DNA of 64,000 nt, from NCBI RefSeq assembly GCF_002727065.1, contig NZ_PDVP01000004.1, positions 124,001-188,000 of the forward strand. The letters are read 5' to 3'. The notes beneath the pieces were generated by a model, which was given only the letters and a program-made list of their open reading frames with translations, had not been told where the DNA came from and made no database searches. The stretch is from Zhengella mangrovi (GTDB taxonomy: Bacteria; Pseudomonadota; Alphaproteobacteria; Rhizobiales; Rhizobiaceae). A program made the translations under genes and the position numbers. This document shows positions 47,163-56,529 of the stretch, one piece after another (the stretch's first letter is position 1; the number at the start of each line of letters is the position of its first letter).

Positions 47163-49076
47163 ATGGATACCGGCCTGACCACGATTCACGAAGACGACAT
47201 TGCCAAGCACCTGTCGACGGCGCAGAGCTTCGTCACCCGCATGGTGGTGATGGAGGATGGCGGCGGCCGGTCCTCCACCGCGCTGGCGGGTACCGGTCGG
47301 CGGTTCGTCTCCACCGTTTCGACGGGCGGGGCGCGGCGCACGCGCGAAGTGGAACTGACGCGCACGATCCAGTCGATCGGCAAGGGTGACGAACTGCTGT
47401 CCATCCCGGCGCACACGCTGCTGTTTCGTGCCCGGCGGGGCCTGGCGATCGCGCTGGCGGTCGGCGACGTTTTCGCCCAGGGCTCGGCGCTGGAAAGCCT
47501 GCAGGCGCAGAACCGGCGGGCGCCGCTCGAAGGCGCGGAGGCCGGCGAATTCCGCCAGCTGATGAACGCGCAGGCCTATGTCGCGGCCTTTGCCTTTGCC
47601 TCCTACCTGTCGCAGCTGATCGACGGGTCCGACGAGCCGGCCAATGACGTGGAGGAGCCGGACTTCCTGTTCGACACGGCGCAGGACGCGCTGAAGGCCA
47701 TGGTGGCAGGCCTCGACAAGGCGATTGCCGGTGCCGCCGACGACGCGGTGATGACGGCGCGGGCGAAGGGCTTCGCGCGGGTCGCCCTGGAAGGCCTGAT
47801 CGCGCGCAAGGGACGGTTCACCGGGCTCGGTCCGTTCGAGGACGTGCACCTGCGCATCGAGTCCGACGACTTCACGCTCAACGGCTTCGACGTCATGCCG
47901 GGCACCAAGCGCAAGGCGCTGGTGATGACGTTCAAAAAGCCGAACGAGATCATCGGCAACCACATCGCCAAGTACCAGGCGATGCGGCTGGCCAAGATGC
48001 TGATGGCCTATGACTTCGACCGGCAGATGAACCCGTTCGTGGATCTCGGCGGCTTCCTTTTCACCTTCATCGGTGACGGCGCGCCGGGCACCGGCAAGAC
48101 GATCCTGATCCAGATGACTGCCGGGCTGATCAACGACTACTGCCAGGTCGCGGGTTATCCGTTCACCTACGAGAATTTCGGCGTCGACCAGATTTCCTCC
48201 TACCAGGGCAAGTCGGGCCAGAACTGCAAGGCCTTCATCGACACCGTGCTCAACCCGCGGTCCATCGGTTTCGGCACGGTGGACGACATCGACCAGGTGG
48301 CGGCGCGGCGGTCGGACGACCGGGCGTCGGCCGGCCAGCACGAGATCACCGGCGTGCTGATGAGCGCCTTTGCCGGGGCCGGGACGGTGGTGCGCGGCAA
48401 TTGCTCGTTCGGCATGTTCTCCAACTACCCGGAAAACGTGGATGACGCGCTGCGCCAGCGTGCCGGGGCCCGCTGGCTGGTCGACGGACCGCAGACGCTG
48501 GAAGACTACGTCGACATTTTCGTGCTGCTGGCCGGCAAGAACCACGCGATCCCGCTGGGCGAACACGATCTCTTCGCCCACCAGCAGATCAAGCAGGCTG
48601 TCGCCGTGGCCTACGAGGAGCATTCCAGGCCGCAGGAAGAGGGGCTGAAAGCCGTCTACGACCGATTCCTGGACGAGCGCGGCGAACCGAAGAGCATGGC
48701 CGATATCGGCGACTACCTGCACCGGATCAAGCTGGCGGAGCCGCGCTTCACCGGCCGTGCGATCAAGAACATCACCGATGCCATCAAGATGCGGGCGATG
48801 GACATCGACCTGCCGGACGAATGGTTCGAGGCGCCGGAAACCTTCATGCACAAGTCCTACGACGACAAGAAGGCGATGATCGAGGAATTGCGCGGTCCGT
48901 TCGACATGGCCATGGTGATGCAGGAGATCAACCGCTACGCCGACAGCGAGTTCCGCTATTCGGACCGGGCCGATGACGCGGCGGTTTCACGCCTGGTGCG
49001 CGACCAGAAGCTGCGCGAACGTGCGCTGCGCGAAATCGAGGACATGAAGCGCCGCGGGGTATGGGCCGCCGGATGA
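47163..49076 (+). CDS. AAA+ ATPase, third gene of the AAA/DUF2333 locus
   Basis: A 637-residue protein. The N-terminal 270 residues are unassigned. The AAA+ module follows with Walker A GAPGTGKT (306-313), a Walker B-like VDDID (373-377) and a sensor/arginine-finger region FSNYPENVDDALRQRAGARW near 420. The acidic Walker B ends in Asp rather than the usual Asp-Glu. Charged helices form the C terminus (RDQKLRERALREIEDMKRR). It has no protease or helicase domain. By architecture it is a remodelling ATPase acting on a partner protein; the flanking genes are the candidates. Confidence 0.88.
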   Translation: MDTGLTTIHEDDIAKHLSTAQSFVTRMVVMEDGGGRSSTALAGTGRRFVSTVSTGGARRTREVELTRTIQSIGKGDELLSIPAHTLLFRARRGLAIALAVGDVFAQGSALESLQAQNRRAPLEGAEAGEFRQLMNAQAYVAAFAFASYLSQLIDGSDEPANDVEEPDFLFDTAQDALKAMVAGLDKAIAGAADDAVMTARAKGFARVALEGLIARKGRFTGLGPFEDVHLRIESDDFTLNGFDVMPGTKRKALVMTFKKPNEIIGNHIAKYQAMRLAKMLMAYDFDRQMNPFVDLGGFLFTFIGDGAPGTGKTILIQMTAGLINDYCQVAGYPFTYENFGVDQISSYQGKSGQNCKAFIDTVLNPRSIGFGTVDDIDQVAARRSDDRASAGQHEITGVLMSAFAGAGTVVRGNCSFGMFSNYPENVDDALRQRAGARWLVDGPQTLEDYVDIFVLLAGKNHAIPLGEHDLFAHQQIKQAVAVAYEEHSRPQEEGLKAVYDRFLDERGEPKSMADIGDYLHRIKLAEPRFTGRAIKNITDAIKMRAMDIDLPDEWFEAPETFMHKSYDDKKAMIEELRGPFDMAMVMQEINRYADSEFRYSDRADDAAVSRLVRDQKLRERALREIEDMKRRGVWAAG

Positions 49077-49464
49077 GATCCGGCGGGCGGCGGATCCGTC
49101 CACGTTCGCCGGGATGCCTGACTTCGCGACGGTAGCCGCGACCAGCGGCGGCCTGTCTGCCGCTGTCATGGCGACCTGGCATCGCGATACTTTCCCTGCA
49201 GCTTGTAAAATTGCTTTCGTTATCCGTCACGTGCCGGTGAATTACCTAATTTATGAAATTATAAAATAGAAAAATACAAACCTATATCGAATCAAATACT
49301 TACATGACGGCTGATAAAACATGATCGTTATTTGATTTTATCGGTGAAGAGTCTGCTGTTGCCGATTCTCGTTTCAAATATTTATTTACGCCTCGGTAAT
49401 TGGCGCAAGCGGATTGTCCCCGTGATCGAAGACAGTGATCAGCTTACAAGGGGGCAAAACATCC
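49077..49464 (+). promoter_or_regulatory. AT-rich intergenic island before the TadG-like genes
   Basis: A 388-base gap. It starts with a weak GATCCG/CGGATC hairpin just after the ATPase stop, then ordinary GC-rich sequence. From about 49238 to 49345 the composition turns strongly AT-rich, unlike anything else in the window, with several TATA-like elements, so it likely holds the promoter of the TadG-like genes. A GAATC site (near 49290) is present. No gene or RNA motif is recognised. GGGGGC close to the next ATG is the ribosome site. Confidence 0.55.
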
Positions 49465-50601
49465 ATGTCACACCATCGGTTCTTGAAGCCATTCCTTTCA
49501 TCGAGGAAAGGCAATTTCGCAATGATGTTCGCGGTCGTCGCGCCGGTTCTCCTGATCGGGGTCGCCGGGGCGATCGACTATGCGCGGGCTCTCAACCTGC
49601 AATCCAACATGCAGCAGGCGGCCGACGCGGCTGCATTGGCCGCGGCCACGGCGGCGCGCAACGGCCTTTCTGTCGCCGACGCGCAGAAGATCGCCGACGA
49701 GGTCTATCTCGCCAATCTCGACACGACGAGCTTCGACCCGGTGACCAACCCGGTACCGGACCTCAACGTCACCATCGAGAAGGACGAGAACGGCGCCACG
49801 GCGACCGTCGGCGGGCAGGGCGCGCTGAAGGACACGCTGTTCAGCATGGCCGACTGGTCGCCTGTCGTGGAGTCGACAGCCATTGCGCAGATCACCGGCG
49901 AAACGTCCTACGGCTATGGTGCTGAAACCAATGGCAAGGTGCGCGAATTCCTCGATCCGATGTATTCCGTCTTCGACGAGAAGGGGAAGAATACGAAAAC
50001 CGTCAACGTTCACTGCCAGGACAAGGCCTGGCAAACCATGGTTGCCGATGCCGGTATCCAGTTCAATGCCTACTGCGTCGACGTTCCTTACCCGCCCAGC
50101 TTCAGGACAAACCTGATGTGGAATGCCTTTTCGAAGCTGGATGCACAGGTCGATGGCCACCGGATCGAGATGGTGACCTCCAGCATCAGTCCCAGCAAAT
50201 GCGGCGTCCATGTCAGCATCAAGATCGGCGGGAAAAACGCGGGTACGGCGACTGGCGGCTGCTATCTCAAGTCAGGCCCGTCGATGTCGATCAAGACGAA
50301 AAACGGCTGGACGATCCAGAACTCCTCGACCAATGGCTGGGGCTACAGCCAGTGGGCGCTCCGGGTCGCGAACGACCACTGGGACATCCGGCTGACCTAT
50401 ACGCATGGCGGCGCCGAGATCTTCGCGACAGCGAAGAACGCCGGCATGTGCGGCCCGGTGAAAGGCATCATGGGCGATCTCATGACCGGTAATTTCACGC
50501 CCGACCTGCACGTGGTCCCGAGCGGCGACTTCCTGTCGCCGGAATATTCCTGGGAGCCGGCTTGCAAGAGCGGCACTGCGGTTGCCCGGCTGACGAAGTA
50601 A
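49465..50601 (+). CDS. TadG-like membrane-anchored protein, copy 1
   Basis: A 378-residue protein. A basic N terminus is followed by the TadG/TadE-type membrane segment MFAVVAPVLLIGVAGAIDYA and the helix NMQQAADAAALAAATAA, so it is anchored in the inner membrane with the bulk outside. Unlike classical TadG it has no von Willebrand domain; the C-terminal 230 residues have no family that I know. Cysteines occur near 183, 204, 249, 271 and in AGMCGPVKG and EPACKSG, suggesting disulfides in the periplasm. No other tad/cpa pilus gene is nearby. The next gene is a paralogue. Confidence 0.85.
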   Translation: MSHHRFLKPFLSSRKGNFAMMFAVVAPVLLIGVAGAIDYARALNLQSNMQQAADAAALAAATAARNGLSVADAQKIADEVYLANLDTTSFDPVTNPVPDLNVTIEKDENGATATVGGQGALKDTLFSMADWSPVVESTAIAQITGETSYGYGAETNGKVREFLDPMYSVFDEKGKNTKTVNVHCQDKAWQTMVADAGIQFNAYCVDVPYPPSFRTNLMWNAFSKLDAQVDGHRIEMVTSSISPSKCGVHVSIKIGGKNAGTATGGCYLKSGPSMSIKTKNGWTIQNSSTNGWGYSQWALRVANDHWDIRLTYTHGGAEIFATAKNAGMCGPVKGIMGDLMTGNFTPDLHVVPSGDFLSPEYSWEPACKSGTAVARLTK

Positions 50602-50607
50602 CCCGAC

Positions 50608-50645
50608 GGGGCGCTTCCACCGTTCACGGATGCGCCCCCTCTATC
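50608..50645 (+). terminator. Possible attenuating hairpin between the TadG-like genes
   Basis: GGGGCGC (50608) pairs with GCGCCCC (50632), enclosing a smaller CCGT/ACGG hairpin, right after the first paralogue and before a pyrimidine-rich tail. It could terminate part of the transcripts. Confidence 0.4.
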
Positions 50646-50775
50646 CTTTCCGGTCGTTACATCCGCGCAACCGCCTCGTTCCTTCGGCTGGTGCGGCACC
50701 TTTGCCGTGCCTTCGAACCGGGAAAGGGCCCGAGGCCCGCGGGAATGGAATGGCCACCATCCGACAGGGGCAATC

Positions 50776-51882
50776 ATGCTTACCGACCTCAAGAAACAGA
50801 TCACGCCTTTTCTCACGCAGAAGAAGGGCAATTTCGCCATCATGTTCGCGGTTGTCGCGCCGGTCCTCCTGATCGGGGTTGCCGGGGCGATCGACTACAC
50901 GCGGGCGCTCAACCTGCAGTCCAACATGCAGCAGGCGGCCGACGCGGCTGCGCTGGCCGCGGCCACGGCGGCGCGCAACGGCCTTTCGGAGGCCGATGCG
51001 CAGAAGGTCGCCGACCGTGTCTACCTGGCCAATCTCGACACGACGAGTTTCGACCCGGTGACCAACCCGGTGCCCGATCTCAACGTCGCGATCGCAAAGG
51101 ACGAGAACGGTGCCACGGCGACCGTTGGCGGGCAGGCCGCGTTGAAGGACACGCTGTTCAGCATGGCAGACTGGTCGCCTGCGGTGCAATCGACCGCGAT
51201 CGCGGAGAATACCGGCGAATCATCCTTCGGCTACGGCGCGGAGACCAGCGGCAAGGTCAGGGAATACGAGGACCCCTGGTATTACGTCTACGATGAAACC
51301 GGCAAGCACCAGCAGACGCTGAACATCAAGTGCAAGGATCGCACCTGGCAGACCCTGGTTGCCGATTCCGGTATCCAGCTGAACGCCTATTGCGTCGAAA
51401 CACGGTTCCGCAACCAGCCCTGGGATGCCTTCTGGAAGCTCGACGCCACGGTTGACGGTCACCGGATCGAGATGAGCATCGGCGGGATCGTCGAGCAGAA
51501 TTTCGGCGCCGCCATCAGCATCGATGGCAGGCGGATCGGCGGCGCGAGCGGCAAGTTCTACCTGACGAGCGGTCCTTCCGTGTCGATGAAAACAAAGAGC
51601 GGCTGGACCATTTCAAGTGTCAACGGCGCGTCCTGGTCGCTCAATGCCTACAACGAGCACTGGACTATCCAGCTGACGTTCACCCACGGCGGTGCCCATG
51701 TCATCGCGTCGGCCTACAATGCCGGCATGTGCGGACCGGTGAAGGGCATCATGGGCGATCTGATGACCGGCAACTCCACCCCGGACCTGTACGTGGTCGC
51801 GACCGGTGACACGCTGTCGCCGGAATATTCCTGGGAGCCGGAGTGCAAGAGCGGCACGGCCGCTGCCCGCCTAACGAAGTGA
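50776..51882 (+). CDS. TadG-like membrane-anchored protein, copy 2
   Basis: A 368-residue paralogue of the preceding protein. Over about 147 N-terminal residues starting at KGNFA I count 15 differences; the last 54 residues (from NAGMCGPVKG) have seven. Between them the sequences align poorly and lengths differ, but four cysteines (KCKDR, AYCVE, GMCGP, EPECKS) are shared. Copy 1 has two more cysteines. Both keep the TadG N-terminal anchor. Conserved ends with a diversified centre suggests tandem duplication followed by selection on the exposed part. ACAGGGGCAATC precedes the ATG. Confidence 0.85.
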   Translation: MLTDLKKQITPFLTQKKGNFAIMFAVVAPVLLIGVAGAIDYTRALNLQSNMQQAADAAALAAATAARNGLSEADAQKVADRVYLANLDTTSFDPVTNPVPDLNVAIAKDENGATATVGGQAALKDTLFSMADWSPAVQSTAIAENTGESSFGYGAETSGKVREYEDPWYYVYDETGKHQQTLNIKCKDRTWQTLVADSGIQLNAYCVETRFRNQPWDAFWKLDATVDGHRIEMSIGGIVEQNFGAAISIDGRRIGGASGKFYLTSGPSVSMKTKSGWTISSVNGASWSLNAYNEHWTIQLTFTHGGAHVIASAYNAGMCGPVKGIMGDLMTGNSTPDLYVVATGDTLSPEYSWEPECKSGTAAARLTK

Positions 51883-51922
51883 TGCTGCCGCTTCACCCGG
51901 CGATACCCTGATCCCCGCGCGT

Positions 51923-51954
51923 CGCGCCCTGCCGGGCGCGGCGCCTTGGCTTTT
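51923..51954 (+). terminator. Probable terminator after the second TadG-like gene
   Basis: A perfect 7-bp stem CGCGCCC/GGGCGCG with loop TGCC lies 40 bases after the stop; a TTTT run follows ten bases later. Moderate support. The remaining sequence up to the DUF6638-like gene is featureless. Confidence 0.5.
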
Positions 51955-52145
51955 CGCGGGCCTGGGTCCGATGCACCAAATCCGTGTACCGGACGCGGTG
52001 ATACTTGTGATCGGAGCCGCGAAGGGCTACCACTTCAAAGCCTTCCGTTGCATGGTTGGCAAGCGTCGTGCGGAAACGGGTGTCGGTGACGGTGGCTCTG
52101 GATGCGAAAAGGCAGGCTCGCCGCCAGGCGGACTACGGGACAACC

Positions 52146-53432
52146 ATGAAACGCCTGGTGGATTCGGACCTTATCTACGGCCGGTTGCTGCCGATCAGCG
52201 AGCCGCACCTGATCGCGCGCTACAACAAGGCGCTCAAGGCCTTCGGCTTTCCCGAGACCGGGCTCACCTCCTTCGAAATCGACCGCACCGGGTTTTCCCC
52301 GCAGGTCGCGGAGGAACTGGGGGATTTCGACTATCTCGATCCGAATGGCATCAACCGGCGCTTCATCATCCTGACGCCGGCGCAACGCGACCTGCCGGTC
52401 GTGCACACGCGGTTTTCCAACACCTCGCAACTGATGTTCGAGTTCATGCAGTCCAATGCGCGGGCGATCAACGCGCTGACGATCAAGGACGTGATCTTCG
52501 GCGAGATCGAGGATTCGGTTTCCTACGTCGATGACGTGGAAGACCTGCTGTCGATCAACCAGGTCCAGTTCCGCGTGTTGTCAGCGGAAGACGTGGTGGG
52601 CAAGGCGGCAGAGTTGCGCGGACTGGTGGACCGGCTGAAAAGCGAGCCCGATGCCTGGCGCGACAACGCCATGCTGGAAAAGATGGTGGCACTGGCCAAG
52701 GTGACCGGCGACATCCGCGAGAACGCGCTGGTGCCGGACAAGGTGGTATTCCGCCACAACGCCTACTGGACGAGCCATTTCGGCGGGCTCTACGTGTTCA
52801 TCGACGAGCGGATGACGACCGTGATCGCCCATCCCGACGCGCCGGGCTTCCGCCGGTCGCGGCCGTGGCAGGTGTCCTACCTGTCGCTCGACGACCACGA
52901 ACGGGTGTTCCGCTTCCTTGCCGAGACTGGCCGGCTGGACCTGCCGCGCGCCTCGTGGCTGGAGGAATCCGGTTACCTGGAGCACCGTGCCGAGATGAAG
53001 GTGCGCCAGCTCATGCACCAGCTGGAGCCAGAGAAGGACCTGACGCAGATCGACACGGTCTGGGTGCAGACATGGATGCATCGATACGCCGACCTCATCA
53101 ACCACGAGGGCACCTATCCGTTCCTGATGTCGGCCAAGCGGGCGGTGGCGCAGACCGGGCGCCTCGACATCGGCCAGGTGGACGCCGACAAGCGCTTCCT
53201 GGTGGTGCGCGCCAAGCCGGACCACCCGGATGCCTGGCTGACCAACCGGCTGATCTCGGACTTCGTGCCGTTCGACTTCGTGTCGCGCTACGTGTTCAAC
53301 AAGCAGGGTTTCTACGACGACTATTCCAGCTATTCCGACACCTGGCGGGAGAACGTTGTTGAGACGCTGAAAAGCACCTATCTGAAAGACAAGGCGGGCT
53401 TCCGGCTGCGCCTCTACGGGCTCAAGGATTGA
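52146..53432 (+). CDS. DUF6638-like protein, fourth conserved gene of the AAA/DUF2333 locus
   Basis: A 428-residue soluble protein that I believe belongs to DUF6638. Recognisable blocks are YGRLLPISEPHLIARYNKAL at the start, RTGFSPQVAEELGDFDYL near 50, the central VPDKVVFRHNAYWTSHFGGL, and FVPFDFVSRYVFNKQGFY near the C terminus. No catalytic motif is apparent. The ATG at 52146 gives the expected N terminus (MKRLVDSDLIYGR); an open frame continues 30 codons upstream without a credible start. It lies 11 bases before the DUF2333 gene, clearly the same unit. Confidence 0.82.
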   Translation: MKRLVDSDLIYGRLLPISEPHLIARYNKALKAFGFPETGLTSFEIDRTGFSPQVAEELGDFDYLDPNGINRRFIILTPAQRDLPVVHTRFSNTSQLMFEFMQSNARAINALTIKDVIFGEIEDSVSYVDDVEDLLSINQVQFRVLSAEDVVGKAAELRGLVDRLKSEPDAWRDNAMLEKMVALAKVTGDIRENALVPDKVVFRHNAYWTSHFGGLYVFIDERMTTVIAHPDAPGFRRSRPWQVSYLSLDDHERVFRFLAETGRLDLPRASWLEESGYLEHRAEMKVRQLMHQLEPEKDLTQIDTVWVQTWMHRYADLINHEGTYPFLMSAKRAVAQTGRLDIGQVDADKRFLVVRAKPDHPDAWLTNRLISDFVPFDFVSRYVFNKQGFYDDYSSYSDTWRENVVETLKSTYLKDKAGFRLRLYGLKD

Positions 53433-53443
53433 GGGGAGCGGTC

Positions 53444-54553
53444 ATGATCGACCCGATCATCAACTTTTTCACGATGGTCTTCCAGTGGATCGGCCGTGGC
53501 ATCGGCCTCGTCATCGGCTGGCTCCTCTGGCCGTTCCTCTGGCTCGGGCGCTGGTGGCTCCGCAAGGGCTGGATCATCAAGACCATCGTCGGTGCGCTCG
53601 TCATCGGCATCGTCGTGTTCTATGCCTATTTCATCGTCCAGACGCAGGTGTGGAGCAATTTCAACACGGATTACGTGCAGGCCTACGATTTCGGCCAGCG
53701 CAAGACGCTGCCGGGCGAGCCCGTCGAAGGGCAGGCGAACACCTGCGGGAAGTCGTCGATCGTCGAGGTGGCGGCCGACCTGACCGATTTCAACGTCAAC
53801 CAGAACGCCTGGATCCCTTCGATGCTGGCCTCGAAGATGGGCCTTTTCGGCATGGACTGGAAATACACGCCCTTCTTCGACAACAAGGCGGCATTCCAGC
53901 TTGGCATCAACGAAATCCTTCGCCGCACCTCGTTCGAGCTGGTCGACCGGCTGGGCCGCGTGCGCGGCACGTCGCAGATCGACCAGAACCTGCAGGATGC
54001 GAGGCAGAACCTGAACTATCCGGAGAACCGCTGGTATCTGACGACGACTGCGCCTTACTTCATCTCGCCGACGCCGACGACCTATCGCGCGGCGGTCAAA
54101 AACCTGCGCGGATTCAACGACCGGCTCATGGCCTGCGGCGCCACCTTCGATCCGCGCGCCGACAACCTGCTGCGCTTCATCGACACGATGACGAACGCGA
54201 TCGGATCGACCTCGGACATCCTGCGTGACCAGATCGAGGTGTCGAACGCGGGCTGGTTCGACACCCGCGCGGACGACCGGTTCTGGTTCGCCTACGGCCA
54301 GCTCTACGCGCTCAACGGCATCCTGGCCGGCGCGCGCAGCGATTTCAGCAAGATCATCGACGAGCGCGGCGTGACCAAGACCTGGCAGGAAGCTGAGAGC
54401 CAGTTGCGGTCGGCGCTGAACATGCAGCCCTGGATCATTTCCAACGGTGCGGAAGCGGCCTTCATCATGCCGTCGCACCTGGCGACCATGGGCTTCTACC
54501 TGCTGCGCGTCCGCGCCAACATGACCGAGATGCGCGACATTCTCGACCGCTGA
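53444..54553 (+). CDS. DUF2333 family membrane-anchored protein
   Basis: A 369-residue protein. Two hydrophobic segments, near residues 5-35 (tryptophan-rich: [18 protein letters not shown]) and 44-64 ([20 protein letters not shown]), anchor it in the inner membrane; residues from 70 on should be periplasmic. The DUF2333 pattern is clear in [40 protein letters not shown] and [20 protein letters not shown]. The function of the family is unknown. It closes the locus, ending at a GCGACACG/CGTGTCGC hairpin. It may connect the cytoplasmic ATPase group to the envelope. Confidence 0.87.
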   Translation: MIDPIINFFTMVFQWIGRGIGLVIGWLLWPFLWLGRWWLRKGWIIKTIVGALVIGIVVFYAYFIVQTQVWSNFNTDYVQAYDFGQRKTLPGEPVEGQANTCGKSSIVEVAADLTDFNVNQNAWIPSMLASKMGLFGMDWKYTPFFDNKAAFQLGINEILRRTSFELVDRLGRVRGTSQIDQNLQDARQNLNYPENRWYLTTTAPYFISPTPTTYRAAVKNLRGFNDRLMACGATFDPRADNLLRFIDTMTNAIGSTSDILRDQIEVSNAGWFDTRADDRFWFAYGQLYALNGILAGARSDFSKIIDERGVTKTWQEAESQLRSALNMQPWIISNGAEAAFIMPSHLATMGFYLLRVRANMTEMRDILDR

Positions 54554-54560
54554 TGCGTTT

Positions 54561-54581
54561 GCGACACGGCCGGCGTGTCGC
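54561..54581 (+). terminator. Hairpin after the DUF2333 gene
   Basis: A perfect 8-bp stem GCGACACG/CGTGTCGC with a 5-base loop starts seven bases after the stop codon. There is no T tail, so termination may be Rho-assisted. Confidence 0.45.
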
Positions 54582-54680
54582 GAACGGTCCACGGAGTGGC
54601 TGAAACGGGCAAGCGAGACATGCTTTGGCGTGGCTTGCTTGCGACCAGTTTCAAATCCTCTGTTCCGTGGGAGAAGCGGC

Positions 54681-56360
54681 ATGGCCGAATTCAAGACCGA
54701 CATCGAAATTGCGCGCGCGGCAAGCAAGCGACCGATCCAGGAGATCGGCGCCAAGCTGGACATTCCGAGCGACCACCTGCTGCCCTACGGCCATGACAAG
54801 GCGAAGATCTCGGCCGACTTCATCGCCTCGCTGGGCGACCGGCCGTCGGGAAAGCTGATTCTTGTCACGGCCATCAACCCGACGCCGGCGGGTGAGGGCA
54901 AGACGACGACGACCGTCGGCCTCGGCGACGGCCTGAACCGGATCGGCAAGAAGGCCGCCATCTGCATTCGCGAGGCCTCGCTCGGCCCCTGCTTCGGCGT
55001 CAAAGGCGGCGCGGCCGGCGGCGGTTATGCCCAGGTGGTGCCGATGGAGGACATGAACCTTCACTTCACCGGCGATTTCCACGCCATCACGGCCGCGCAC
55101 AACCTGCTCTCGGCGATGATCGACAACCATATCTACTGGGGCAACAAGCTGGAAATCGACACCCGGCGCGTGGCCTGGCGGCGCGTCATGGACATGAACG
55201 ACCGGGCGCTGCGCCAGATCGTCGGCCCGCTCGGCGGGGTCAGCAACGGCTACCCGCGCGAGACCGGCTTCGACATCACCGTGGCGTCGGAAGTCATGGC
55301 GATCCTCTGCCTGGCCTCCGACCTGAAAGACCTGGAGCGGCGCCTCGGCGACATCATCGTCGCCTACCGGCGGGACCGCACGGCCATCCGTGCCCGCGAC
55401 CTCAATGCCGACGGCGCCATGGCCGTGCTCCTGAAGGACGCCATGCAACCGAACCTCGTGCAGACGCTGGAAAACAACCCAGCCTTCGTGCATGGCGGCC
55501 CCTTCGCCAACATCGCGCACGGGTGCAACTCGCTCGTCGCGACGAAGACGGCGCTCAAGCTGGCCGACTACGTGGTTACGGAAGCCGGCTTCGGCGCCGA
55601 CCTCGGGGCGGAAAAGTTCTTCGACATCAAGTGCCGCAAGGGCGGTCTGAAGCCGGCGGCGGCCGTGATCGTCGCCACGATCCGGGCGATCAAGATGAAC
55701 GGGGGCGTCAAGAAGGACGACCTGGGTGCCGAAAACCTGGCCGCCGTGCAGAAGGGATGTGCGAACCTCGGCCGCCACGTGGAAAACGTGAAGCAGTTCG
55801 GTGTTCCCGCCGTCGTGGCGATCAACCATTTTGCCGGTGATACGGAAGCAGAGATCAAGGTTGTCAAGGATTACGTCGCATCGCTCGGCGCGGAGGCCAT
55901 ATTGTGCCGGCACTGGGCCGAGGGCTCGGCGGGGATCGAGGAACTGGCGCACAAGGTGGTGAACCTGGCCGAATCCGGGCTGTCCCAGTTTGCTCCGCTC
56001 TATTCCGACGAAATGGGCCTGTTCGACAAGATCGACACCATCGTTCGGCGCATCTACCGCGGCTCGGAAGCGATTGCCGACAAGTCGGTGCGCGAGCAAC
56101 TGCGCCGCTGGGAAGCCGACGGCTACGGCAACCTGCCGGTGTGCATGGCCAAGACGCAGTATTCGTTCTCGACCGACCCGAACCTGCGCGGCGCGCCGAC
56201 CGATCACGTCGTGCCGGTGCGCGAGGTTCGCCTGTCGGCAGGGGCCGGGTTCGTGGTGGCCATCTGCGGCGAGATCATGACCATGCCCGGCCTGCCGAAG
56301 GTGCCGTCTGCCGAGCATATCCGCTTCAACGAAGAAGGCTTTATCGAAGGCCTGTTCTGA
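54681..56360 (+). CDS. fhs: Formate-tetrahydrofolate ligase
   Basis: A 559-residue enzyme making 10-formyl-tetrahydrofolate from formate, ATP and THF for one-carbon metabolism. The ATP-binding P-loop is [14 protein letters not shown] near residue 68, and family blocks [39 protein letters not shown] and [14 protein letters not shown] are present. GTGGGAGAAGCGGC precedes the ATG. It is a single-gene unit with its own terminator. Confidence 0.97.
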   Translation: MAEFKTDIEIARAASKRPIQEIGAKLDIPSDHLLPYGHDKAKISADFIASLGDRPSGKLILVTAINPTPAGEGKTTTTVGLGDGLNRIGKKAAICIREASLGPCFGVKGGAAGGGYAQVVPMEDMNLHFTGDFHAITAAHNLLSAMIDNHIYWGNKLEIDTRRVAWRRVMDMNDRALRQIVGPLGGVSNGYPRETGFDITVASEVMAILCLASDLKDLERRLGDIIVAYRRDRTAIRARDLNADGAMAVLLKDAMQPNLVQTLENNPAFVHGGPFANIAHGCNSLVATKTALKLADYVVTEAGFGADLGAEKFFDIKCRKGGLKPAAAVIVATIRAIKMNGGVKKDDLGAENLAAVQKGCANLGRHVENVKQFGVPAVVAINHFAGDTEAEIKVVKDYVASLGAEAILCRHWAEGSAGIEELAHKVVNLAESGLSQFAPLYSDEMGLFDKIDTIVRRIYRGSEAIADKSVREQLRRWEADGYGNLPVCMAKTQYSFSTDPNLRGAPTDHVVPVREVRLSAGAGFVVAICGEIMTMPGLPKVPSAEHIRFNEEGFIEGLF

Positions 56361-56394
56361 CCGGTCTCGCCGGCCGGACCCGCCTGTCTGCCAG

Positions 56395-56424
56395 ACCCGC
56401 CGCGACCATAGCGGCGGGTCTTTT
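56395..56424 (+). terminator. Rho-independent terminator of fhs
   Basis: A perfect 9-bp stem (ACCCGCCGC with GCGGCGGGT, loop GACCATA) followed by CTTTTC, 35 bases after the fhs stop codon. Confidence 0.88.
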
Positions 56425-56529
56425 CATGCCTGGCGGCGGGCCGGGCCGGGGACGGCGGCTTGCCGAAACGGTGCTGCCGGGCCATGTTCCCTTGTCAGGC
56501 ATCGCTTAAACGCGGAAAGGCAAGGGCGC

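Noticed and set aside
49465-51882. Tad/Flp pilus locus
   Set aside because: Only the TadG-type N terminus is present; no flp, tadA, rcpA, cpaB or tadV genes occur in the window.
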